From NCBI GenBank assembly GCA_034437615.1, contig DAOTTW010000465.1, positions 1 through 6,142 on the forward strand: a stretch of 6,142 bases of DNA, read 5' to 3'. The first letter of the stretch is position 1. The number at the start of each line of letters is the position of its first letter. This document shows, piece by piece, positions 1-5,246 of the stretch. The notes below the pieces were generated by a model that was not told the origin of the DNA, made no database searches, and was given only the letters and a program-made list of their open reading frames with translations. A program made the position numbers and the translations under genes. Origin of the DNA: DAOTTW01 sp034437615. Its GTDB lineage: Bacteria > Chloroflexota > Anaerolineae > Aggregatilineales > Phototrophicaceae.

Positions 1-999
1 TGCTGCGCCCGTCCCTAAGCCGTTGACCTCTAGCGCGTCGCCAATATCTACCTGTGACCATGTGCCGTCTTTTTGCGCAAACAGGCGGTTCGGCTCACCG
101 ATATTGTTGAAAAATAGCTCTTCGTAGCCATCATTATTAAAATCGGCGGCAATCACCGTGCGTACACGTGACGGTTGCGCCATCACTGCCGGGGCGGTGT
201 CATCCCACAGGCCGTCACTGCTCTGCACAAACAAACGATGCGGCCCCTCCCAGTTGCCATACGCCAGATCAAACAGCCCGTCGCCGTTGGCATCCAACGG
301 CGCAATACCGCGCACATTCTCGAAGGGGTCATCAATGCCAAGCTGTCCCGCGACCTCGGTAAAGCTGCCATCTGCGTTATTGCGAAACAGAAAATTCGGC
401 CCATTCTCGTTGCCTGCGAAAATATCCATGCGGCCACTAACCAGCGGCAGCGAAACCAACCCGCGCCCGCCCGTCGTCAGCGCCACACGCGCTGCTGCTG
501 CTACGTCGCGTACATAACCATCCGCATCGACCTCATACAAGCGCATCGGCCCGCCGTAATTCGCGACGATAAAGCCGTAATGCCCGCTACCATACCGATC
601 TACTGCGGCGACAGAGCGCCCCGCAGTCAGGTTCAGGGATGCGGTGTTTTCTGGCAATCCAAACAGATCACGCCAGCCTGTATCACCATAAGCAAACAGC
701 CGATCCGCAAATTGTTTGGCTCCGGCGAAGGTATCCGTATTCAACACATAGATTTCTTCACGTCCGTCGCTGTCGATGTCTGCTGCTGCGACGCCGATAG
801 CACGCCGCTTTTCATCCGCCAGCATGTCGGACGCCACATCAACCAGCGCGTTGCCCGTCCACTTATAAGCCCGGTTGCGAAAGCCGAAGCCCGCCACGAA
901 CAGTTCAAACGCACCATCTGCATCGACATCCGTTACAGCTACACCGTAATTCAGTTGTGGGGGGTTGGGTTGTAATAAAGCGCTACGATCTACGAACAT
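1..999 (-). CDS. CRTAC1-like FG-GAP/VCBS repeat protein, 3' end beyond window
   Basis: The minus strand is open from ATG at 999-997 to the left edge (333 codons, no stop), so the C-terminus is missing. The protein is a chain of FG-GAP/VCBS beta-propeller repeats with calcium-type DxDxDG loops at residues 24-29 (DVDADG), 74-79 (DIDSDG), 236-241 (DANGDG) and 286-291 (DFNNDG). Blocks QLNYGVAVTDVD (15-26), NENGPNFLF (197-205), YGNWEGPHRL (247-256), VRTVIAADF (279-287) and FFNNI (296-300) closely resemble animal CRTAC1 (cartilage acidic protein 1) as I recall it. Bacterial and cyanobacterial CRTAC1 homologues are known. The missing part should hold another repeat and an ASPIC/UnbV domain. CRTAC1 is secreted in animals, yet no signal peptide is seen here; an in-frame TGA at 1068-1066 rules out a much longer N-terminus. 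The start lacks a good Shine-Dalgarno site. Molecular function is unknown; calcium-binding and protein-protein contact are inferred from the fold. Confidence 0.9.
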   Translation of the reverse strand, partial: MFVDRSALLQPNPPQLNYGVAVTDVDADGAFELFVAGFGFRNRAYKWTGNALVDVASDMLADEKRRAIGVAAADIDSDGREEIYVLNTDTFAGAKQFADRLFAYGDTGWRDLFGLPENTASLNLTAGRSVAAVDRYGSGHYGFIVANYGGPMRLYEVDADGYVRDVAAAARVALTTGGRGLVSLPLVSGRMDIFAGNENGPNFLFRNNADGSFTEVAGQLGIDDPFENVRGIAPLDANGDGLFDLAYGNWEGPHRLFVQSSDGLWDDTAPAVMAQPSRVRTVIAADFNNDGYEELFFNNIGEPNRLFAQKDGTWSQVDIGDALEVNGLGTGAA

Positions 1000-1089
1000 C
1001 AAATCACCGTTCCACGTTCCATGCCGCTTGCGCTGTCCATGTTCTTGTTGACATACATCGCACGGTCAGAAGGCAAGCACGCATCTCAC

Positions 1090-1116
1090 ATCATAGAATA
1101 ATGACTACAATGATAA
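1090..1116 (-). promoter_or_regulatory. Weak candidate promoter for the CRTAC1-like gene
   Basis: On the minus strand a -35-like TTATCA (1116-1111, 4 of 6 to consensus) is followed after 15 bp by a -10-like TATGAT (1095-1090, 5 of 6). It would give a leader of about 85 nt before ATG 999. The short spacer and the AT-rich context make this a weak call. It rests only on similarity to sigma-70 consensus. The rest of the 178-bp spacer between the CRTAC1-like and MFS genes shows nothing else convincing. Confidence 0.22.
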
Positions 1117-1177
1117 CGAGAGGCAGTGAAACCTGCATGAACGCTACATGTGCCCTTACAACATGCCGCCTTGCACG

Positions 1178-2524
1178 CTATGTAGCGGGTGCTGGCTGCA
1201 CAAAGCGCAAGCTCAGCGCAAAAAGCGCCAACATCAGCACGCCACCAAGCAAAAACGGCAGCGTCGAGCCATATTGCTGAAACAGCCAGCCCCCTAGCAG
1301 CGGCGCTATCGCGTTGGCTGCGCTGACGAACGCCGCACTAACACCCAAGATCGCGCCATATTCTTGCTTGGGTGTACGCTTGGTCATCAGGCTGTTCAGG
1401 CTTGGCCGGATCAGGCCAGCCCCCACCGACAGCGGCACTATCGCAATAAGTAACCAGAAGATGCCTGCCAGCCCGTTATTGCCTGCGGGCGGTAGCTGCA
1501 CCTCAAATTCACCAATGATTGCTTCGGTGTTGTCGTCGGCCTGCACCTGCTGCGCTAATTCATAGCGCACACGCTCCGGCACATAAAACGGCTGTGGTTG
1601 CTGTGGCGTCAGCGCGACCATGACCAGGCTAAACGCTAGCAGACCGAGTGCCCCGCGCACAAGCCAGTGATCGCCGTATTTGCGCGACCACTTGCCAATA
1701 AAACGCACCTGCACAATCACCAGCACAACACCCACCACCAGGAAAAGCAGCGTATTGCCCTGCCCCAGCATCCCCAGGCGGCTCAGCGTGAACAGGCCGA
1801 GCAAGCTCTCGAAGCCGAAGAAGATCGCTTGCTGCGCAAACATCAGCAGCAGCAGCAGATTCACGTTGGGGTTGCGCAACATGCGCAGCAAAACCAAAGG
1901 CGTTACGATTGACACGCGCTGGCCGCGTTTTTCTGGTGGCAGCGTCTCCTTAAAGACGAATAGCGTCAGCAGAATCGACGCAAACGAATAGACAGCAGCC
2001 GTCATCGCAGGCACCGCCAACGAATCGCTGATGGCCAGCCCGATCAAAGCCGTAATCGGGCCAAAAATGAAGCCCAGGCCAAACGCTGCCCCCGTCAGCC
2101 CAAGCGCCTGCGCCCGGTTTTCTTCGTCGGTGATGTCGCTGAGCGCGGCCTGTGCCGTCGCAAGATTAGCCCCGAATAGGCCGTCAATCACACGCGATAG
2201 AATCACCAACGCCAGCGAATTAGCCAGCCCAAGCATGATAAAGCTGAGGCAGGTCGTCACCTGGCTAATCAGCAGCAATGGCTTTCGCCCGAAGCGATCC
2301 GACAATGCGCCCATAACAGGCACACCGATTAATTGCGCCAGCGGAAAAGCTGCCGCGACCAGCCCAATTTCCAGCGGGGACGCGCCGTAAGCCGCCGCGT
2401 ACAGGTGCAACAACGGGATAATGACCGATAAGCCCAGTACATCAACCAATACCAGCACGAAAACCGGCATCACACGCTTAAAATCAAGTTTGCCCGGTGA
2501 TGCCTGCGATGTCTGTTCATTCAT
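1178..2524 (-). CDS. MFS drug:H+ antiporter-type transporter (DHA1/TetA-like)
   Basis: A 448-residue polytopic inner-membrane protein, likely a proton-driven efflux pump for a small molecule of unknown identity. Twelve hydrophobic segments can be placed at about 19-43, 50-75, 83-102, 104-128, 143-166, 170-192, 223-247, 250-275, 285-305, 354-376, 390-415 and 420-443. MFS motif A is clear in loop 2-3 (GALSDRFGRKP, 72-82). Motif C in helix 5 is almost complete (G142, G151, G155-P156, with Ala159 where the last Gly is usual); this motif marks drug:H+ antiporters. The two six-helix halves are joined by a basic cytoplasmic loop (193-222). Odd feature: a polar loop of about 46 residues (307-353) between helices 9 and 10 makes the protein longer than the usual 390-420. 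ATG 2524 is the first start; upstream there is only a weak SD-like GAG. No regulator gene is adjacent, so the substrate cannot be guessed. Confidence 0.92.
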   Translation of the reverse strand: MNEQTSQASPGKLDFKRVMPVFVLVLVDVLGLSVIIPLLHLYAAAYGASPLEIGLVAAAFPLAQLIGVPVMGALSDRFGRKPLLLISQVTTCLSFIMLGLANSLALVILSRVIDGLFGANLATAQAALSDITDEENRAQALGLTGAAFGLGFIFGPITALIGLAISDSLAVPAMTAAVYSFASILLTLFVFKETLPPEKRGQRVSIVTPLVLLRMLRNPNVNLLLLLMFAQQAIFFGFESLLGLFTLSRLGMLGQGNTLLFLVVGVVLVIVQVRFIGKWSRKYGDHWLVRGALGLLAFSLVMVALTPQQPQPFYVPERVRYELAQQVQADDNTEAIIGEFEVQLPPAGNNGLAGIFWLLIAIVPLSVGAGLIRPSLNSLMTKRTPKQEYGAILGVSAAFVSAANAIAPLLGGWLFQQYGSTLPFLLGGVLMLALFALSLRFVQPAPAT

Positions 2525-2549
2525 AGATTAAAATATCTCATTCCTGTTT

Positions 2550-2579
2550 ATTAAATTACGTCTCATGGAGATATGAAAA
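2550..2579 (-). promoter_or_regulatory. Weak candidate promoter for the MFS gene
   Basis: Minus strand TTTTCA (2579-2574, 4 of 6 to the -35 consensus), an 18-bp spacer, then TTTAAT (2555-2550, 5 of 6 to the -10 consensus). Transcription would begin only about 18 nt before ATG 2524. The -35 box abuts the palindromic element at 2582-2639. The region is AT-rich, so chance matches are likely. Confidence 0.25.
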
Positions 2580-2581
2580 CG

Positions 2582-2639
2582 GATCTGTAGGGGCGTAGTG
2601 TATTGCGCCCAGGGCTTAGCACGCTAAGCCCCTACGATC
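2582..2639. repeat. Compound palindrome that can fold as a three-way junction; REP/MITE-like candidate
   Basis: Almost every base of this 58-nt stretch pairs. The outer stem is GATC (2582-2585) plus GTAG (2587-2590) against CTAC (2632-2635) plus GATC (2636-2639), with T2586 bulged. Inside it, arm 1 spans 2591-2610 (GGGCG with CGCCC, extendable by A-T and G-T pairs to a 4-nt loop). After a single A2611, arm 2 is the perfect 9-bp GGGCTTAGC (2612-2620) with GCTAAGCCC (2623-2631) around AC. An alternative fold pairs GTAGGGGC (2587-2594) with GCCCCTAC (2628-2635). It lies between the crotonase stop and the MFS start, so it could serve as a transcript-end structure for the crotonase. Its design resembles dispersed intergenic palindromes (REP/MITE type), but only one copy is visible here, so repeat status is inferred. 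Confidence 0.6.
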
Positions 2640-2644
2640 ATATA

Positions 2645-2680
2645 GGTTTGTTTTCGTTTATCCATCAGATCAAACAAACC
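2645..2680 (-). repeat. 9-bp inverted repeat just after the crotonase stop
   Basis: GGTTTGTTT (2645-2653) and AAACAAACC (2672-2680) are perfect inverted copies around an 18-nt loop, starting 10 nt past the crotonase stop codon at 2693-2691. On the crotonase transcript this would form an A/U-rich hairpin. It has no following T tract, so it is not a canonical intrinsic terminator; it might stabilise the 3' end or be chance. The stem is weak because only three of the nine pairs are G-C. Confidence 0.4.
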
Positions 2681-2690
2681 ACCAACCAGC

Positions 2691-3494
2691 CTACTTGCCT
2701 TCCCATTCCACCGGATAGGTCTTGGTCAGCATGGCCTTGACGCCATTTTCAAAATCCCGCGTGCGTAGCAATTGTGCCTGTGCCCACGCTTCGATTTGTA
2801 AATCACGGGCGTTTTCCATCATGTCGTTAATCACGCGCTTGGTATAGCTCACAGCCAGCGGCGCAGCCAAGATCAACTCTTGCGCTAGTTCTTCAGCTTT
2901 GGCCATGAGGTCATCTTTGGTCACAACATAATTCAGGATGCCCCAGCGTTCCGCCAAATCCGTATCAAAGTTGCGGCCCGTCATAATCAGTTCTTTGGCG
3001 CGTGCTGGCCCGACCAGCTTCACAAGGCGCGTCGTGCCCCCCACATCAGGGATCATGCCGAGCCGCGATTCCGGCAAGCTCAGCTTGGTGCGCTCTGCGG
3101 CGATGCGAAAATCACAGGCCAGCGCCATTTCTAAGCCGAGGCCGAGGCAATAGCCATGCATGATGCAAATCGTGGGCAGCGTGTGGTTTTCGATGCGGTT
3201 CATCACATCTTGCAGGCCAGCCGTCGTCGGGAAAAGGTTATCGCGCCAGTTATCCCCATACGGATTACTGTTATTTATGAAGCCTTCAAGGTCAATACCG
3301 GCTGAAAATGCACGCCCCTCAGCACGGATAAACATCACACGCGCATCACCCGTGTTAAAAGCGCGTTCGGCGTCATCCAGCGCCGCCCGAATTTCATCTA
3401 GCATGGCCCAGTTCATGGCGTTGCGTTTATCGGGCCGATTAAGGATAATTTCAAAAATCTGCTCGCGCTGCTGCACGAGAATATGCTCTGGCAT
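2691..3494 (-). CDS. Enoyl-CoA hydratase/isomerase family (crotonase) protein
   Basis: Crotonase-fold enzyme of 267 residues (family usual 255-270), probably acting on acyl-CoA thioesters in the cytoplasm. The N-terminal LNRPDKRNAM stretch (18-27) and the SAGIDL loop (64-69) provide the CoA pocket and part of the oxyanion hole. Both Glu residues used by true hydratases are present: E122 in GLGLE and E142 in SLPES; IPDVGGTTRL (148-157) follows. A Leu (119) stands where the second oxyanion-hole Gly is usual; this position works through its backbone NH, so activity need not be lost. Substrate chain and pathway cannot be told (fatty acid, amino acid or aromatic degradation). GTG 3500 could start two codons earlier, but AGGAG at 3508-3504 is 3 nt from it and 9 nt from ATG 3494, so ATG is chosen. 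The gene stands alone on the minus strand, 166 bp before the MFS gene. Confidence 0.93.
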   Translation of the reverse strand: MPEHILVQQREQIFEIILNRPDKRNAMNWAMLDEIRAALDDAERAFNTGDARVMFIRAEGRAFSAGIDLEGFINNSNPYGDNWRDNLFPTTAGLQDVMNRIENHTLPTICIMHGYCLGLGLEMALACDFRIAAERTKLSLPESRLGMIPDVGGTTRLVKLVGPARAKELIMTGRNFDTDLAERWGILNYVVTKDDLMAKAEELAQELILAAPLAVSYTKRVINDMMENARDLQIEAWAQAQLLRTRDFENGVKAMLTKTYPVEWEGK

Positions 3495-3756
3495 GGTCAC
3501 AAACTCCTGCTACGTCAATGATGAGCCACAGTATAAACGCTATGGCATCTTGCACAAAGGGACTAGCGTTTATTCCGGTGAGCCTGTCAAGTGACACACT
3601 TTTGGTTTGGTGCCACAATCGGACAACATACGCATTTAAGCAGGTTGCAACAATGCAAGCCATAACAACGACCAATCCAAACACGAATAATCGTATGGAT
3701 GATACCACCGGGCGAAGACCGTCACGCTGGGGCTGTTGTGCTGCATAACCTGCCAT
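3451..3756 (-). CDS. Doubtful small ORF with one or two membrane segments
   Basis: A minus-strand reading frame of 101 codons begins at ATG 3756-3754 and ends at 3451, overlapping the first 44 nt of the crotonase gene in another frame. Residues 1-22 are polar and contain Arg; then comes a convincing hydrophobic stretch (about 23-46, LFVFGLVVVMACIVATCL followed by NAYVVRLW) and a second weaker one (about 72-84, AFILWLIIDVAGV), followed by a tail that is only the shadow of the crotonase. The first part resembles a signal-anchor protein, which the opposite strand does not. Against it: no Shine-Dalgarno site, a terminator-like hairpin immediately before the ATG, lower GC at third positions than in neighbours, and the crotonase promoter, dyad and RBS inside it. 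I do not recognise any family. If real it would be a small membrane protein upstream of the crotonase. Confidence 0.25.
   Translation of the reverse strand: MAGYAAQQPQRDGLRPVVSSIRLFVFGLVVVMACIVATCLNAYVVRLWHQTKSVSLDRLTGINASPFVQDAIAFILWLIIDVAGVCDHARAYSRAAARADF
3504..3508 (-). promoter_or_regulatory. Ribosome binding site that decides the crotonase start
   Basis: Minus strand AGGAG with 9 nt to ATG 3494 and only 3 nt to the in-frame GTG 3500. Normal spacing is about 5-9 nt, so initiation at ATG 3494 is favoured and the two extra residues Met-Thr are probably not made. Confidence 0.75.
3530..3557 (-). promoter_or_regulatory. Candidate promoter of the crotonase gene
   Basis: Minus strand -10-like TATACT (3535-3530, 5 of 6) lies 16 bp after TTGTGC (3557-3552, 3 of 6). 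Transcription would start near 3523, leaving a leader of about 29 nt that contains the AGGAG site. A perfect -35 hexamer TTGACA also occurs farther upstream (3590-3585), but its 17-bp-spaced partner GCTAGT (3567-3562) is poor. Either could serve; both overlap the dyad at 3533-3573. Confidence 0.35.
3533..3573. promoter_or_regulatory. Perfect 10-bp dyad over the crotonase promoter, possible operator
   Basis: ATAAACGCTA (3533-3542) and TAGCGTTTAT (3564-3573) are exact inverted copies with a 21-bp spacer; their centres are 31 bp apart, close to three helical turns, so both would face the same side of the DNA. The left arm overlaps the -10 candidate at 3530-3535 and the right arm overlaps the GCTAGT box. 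This placement suits a dimeric repressor or a pair of sites, but no regulator gene is in the window. A 10-bp match of this spacing could arise by chance about once in a few windows of this size. Confidence 0.4.
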
Positions 3757-3761
3757 TTTGC

Positions 3762-3789
3762 AAAAGCCCCCAATAGGGGCTTTTTGTTT
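3762..3789 (+). terminator. Strong intrinsic terminator, possibly bidirectional
   Basis: A 9-bp perfect stem, AAAAGCCCC (3762-3770) with GGGGCTTTT (3776-3784), closes a 5-nt CAATA loop and runs into TTTTTGTTT on the plus strand. The minus strand also has TTTT after the stem, so it could work both ways. No confident plus-strand gene lies upstream, and the aminotransferase start is only about 50 nt downstream. It may therefore insulate the divergent pair, end a small plus-strand or antisense transcript, or act as a leader attenuator. Confidence 0.8.
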
Positions 3790-3825
3790 ACACAGACACA
3801 GCAAAGACGCGAGATATAGACACAG

Positions 3826-3840
3826 AAAGGCAATCTCTTG
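3826..3840 (+). promoter_or_regulatory. Ribosome binding site and TTG start of the aminotransferase
   Basis: AAAGG at 3826-3830 lies 7 nt before TTG 3838-3840. An in-frame TAG at 3817-3819 excludes any upstream start, and the next in-frame ATG is residue 32, with no comparable site before it. TTG 3838 is therefore the best start. Confidence 0.7.
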
Positions 3841-5157
3841 GTCAACAACGTAACGATTAGCAACCTGGATACGCCAGAATACGCGCTGCCAGATGCCAAC
3901 CGTATCCCCGTCAACGATTACCCCTCACATATGGCACCCATCCCGCCTTCGCGCATGTTTACTATCAAAGAAGCGCTGAAGAAATTCAAGGCCAAGACAG
4001 GCGGCGATACCCCGGCCTATGATGCCTCACAGGGCGATGGTGGGGCCAGCCTGCCCGGTGTGCCGAAGGAATTGTTGCTGCGTGCCGCCGAAATGCAGGT
4101 CGAGCATGGCACCGGTTACGATAAGCCCTTCGGCACACGCGAGTATCAGGTGGCGACCGCTGAGCAATACTGGGGCATCAAGCCGGAAACAGGCTGGGGG
4201 CCGGATAACGTGATTTTCTGCCAGGGTGGGCGTGATGCACTGCCGAAAGCCTTTAGCGCGATGATTGCACAGGGTCACGGGCGCATCGGTGACCTGATCG
4301 TAACGTCGCGTGTGCCCTGGATTAGCTACAACTGGTCACCGTATGGCGCAGGCTTGAACGTGCTGCGTGCGCCGGGTCGTCCTGAAGATAGCTGGCGCTA
4401 CACGCCGGAGGGCATCCAGGCCAGCGTCGATTTTGCGGCACAGGATGGCCGTAAGATCGCAGGCATTCTCATCACATCGCCGGATAACCCCACCGGGCGC
4501 ACTGTGCCACTGGATGAGCAAATTGCGCTGGGCAAGACGGCGCTGGCAGCAGGCGTTCCCTTCGTGCTCTACGATTGGATTTATCACTGGATCACAGATG
4601 GCTCACCCTATGACATCAACACAGTGCTAGAAGCCTTCAGCCCGGATGAGCGCGAAAAGCTGATTTTCCTTGATGGCCTGACGAAAAGCCTCGGCGCGTC
4701 GAATATCCGCAGCGCTCATCTGGTGGCCAATACAAAGGTCGTGAAATTCATCAGCAGCAACGCCTCCCACGCCGTCATTCCAAGCTACTACGGGCAGGCG
4801 GTGGCGATGGCAGCCTACGAGATAGGCTTCGGTAATGCCATCGCAGGCACCAACGGACCCACCTCGCAAAGCCGCAAAATTTTACGCGCTGCGCTGGAAG
4901 CCGAAGGCGTCGATTTTGTGATGGGCGATGGCTACTATGCGTTCATCGACGTAAGCCGCTACCTGGAGGCCAAAGGCTGGGCGGATTCCGCGCCGTTTGG
5001 TGAATATCTGGCCGAAGAACATGGTATTGCTGTCGTACCGGGGGTCTTCTTCAGCGCTGCCGGTGGGCAGTGGGTGCGCTTCTCGTATGCACAGACGCCC
5101 GAAGTCAGCGAGAAGGCGATTGCACGCTTCTTCGAGGGTGCCAAGACGCTGCTGTAG
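3838..5157 (+). CDS. PLP-dependent aminotransferase, class I/II (fold type I)
   Basis: A 439-residue cytoplasmic enzyme predicted to transfer an amino group between an amino acid and a 2-oxo acid using pyridoxal phosphate. The fold-type-I landmarks appear in order: glycine-rich CQGGRDAL (128-135) near the cofactor phosphate; SPDNPTG (214-220), whose Asn217 should contact the ring; YDWIYH (245-250) with Asp246 and Tyr249; Schiff-base Lys283 in DGLTKSLG; phosphate-binding Arg291, eight residues later as usual; and Arg414 in WVRFSYA, which normally holds the substrate alpha-carboxylate. It is longer than the usual 380-400 because of about 35 extra N-terminal residues. The segment after the lysine reads ASNIRSAH instead of the common G-x-R-x-G, which marks an unusual subgroup. 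Substrate cannot be assigned. The TTG start is supported by AAAGG with 7-nt spacing. It is divergent from the crotonase and may be co-transcribed with the small membrane gene 89 bp downstream. Confidence 0.93.
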   Translation: MVNNVTISNLDTPEYALPDANRIPVNDYPSHMAPIPPSRMFTIKEALKKFKAKTGGDTPAYDASQGDGGASLPGVPKELLLRAAEMQVEHGTGYDKPFGTREYQVATAEQYWGIKPETGWGPDNVIFCQGGRDALPKAFSAMIAQGHGRIGDLIVTSRVPWISYNWSPYGAGLNVLRAPGRPEDSWRYTPEGIQASVDFAAQDGRKIAGILITSPDNPTGRTVPLDEQIALGKTALAAGVPFVLYDWIYHWITDGSPYDINTVLEAFSPDEREKLIFLDGLTKSLGASNIRSAHLVANTKVVKFISSNASHAVIPSYYGQAVAMAAYEIGFGNAIAGTNGPTSQSRKILRAALEAEGVDFVMGDGYYAFIDVSRYLEAKGWADSAPFGEYLAEEHGIAVVPGVFFSAAGGQWVRFSYAQTPEVSEKAIARFFEGAKTLL

Positions 5158-5181
5158 GTATAGCAAGCGGTATCTGTATAG

Positions 5182-5201
5182 GGGAGGGCCATGTCCCTCC
5201 C
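5182..5201 (+). repeat. GC-rich hairpin downstream of the aminotransferase
   Basis: GGGAGGG (5182-5188) and CCCTCCC (5195-5201) form a perfect 7-bp G-C-rich stem with loop CCATGT, 24 nt after the aminotransferase stop. It is followed by GAAAACTTG rather than a T tract, so it is not a canonical intrinsic terminator. It could end or stabilise the aminotransferase transcript, or belong to a dispersed palindromic repeat family; only one copy is in the window. Confidence 0.5.
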
Positions 5202-5246
5202 GAAAACTTGACAGTCTGCACCTGACATCATGCGGGAAGATAACAT

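Noticed and set aside
175..975. Plus-strand open frame of 266 codons opposite the CRTAC1-like gene
   Set aside because: The minus-strand reading contains clear DxDxDG repeats and CRTAC1 blocks; the plus-strand protein has no recognisable domain and is a shadow of it.
999..1058. Minus-strand 19-codon ORF whose TGA overlaps the ATG of the CRTAC1-like gene by one base (TGATG)
   Set aside because: It would allow translational coupling, but it has no Shine-Dalgarno site and no signal-like sequence, so it is probably chance.
1142..1187. 8-bp inverted repeat CGCTACAT/ATGTAGCG spanning the MFS stop codon
   Set aside because: The 30-nt loop and lack of a T tract make a terminator unlikely; an 8-bp match at this distance is expected by chance.
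1844..1858. Five CAG triplets in a row
   Set aside because: They encode five Leu codons of the seventh membrane helix of the MFS pump on the minus strand; too short to be a notable microsatellite.
3498..3500. GTG as start of the crotonase
   Set aside because: Only 3 nt from AGGAG, against 9 nt for ATG 3494.
3518..3748. Plus-strand ORF of 76 codons ending 14 nt before the terminator
   Set aside because: Composition is not protein-like, no RBS or family match was seen, and it is antisense to a more plausible minus-strand frame; the closeness to the terminator was noted but is not enough.
3787..3820. TTTACA (3787-3792) and TATAGA (3815-3820) as an aminotransferase promoter
   Set aside because: The 22-bp spacing is too long for sigma-70 and the first box lies in the terminator's T tract.
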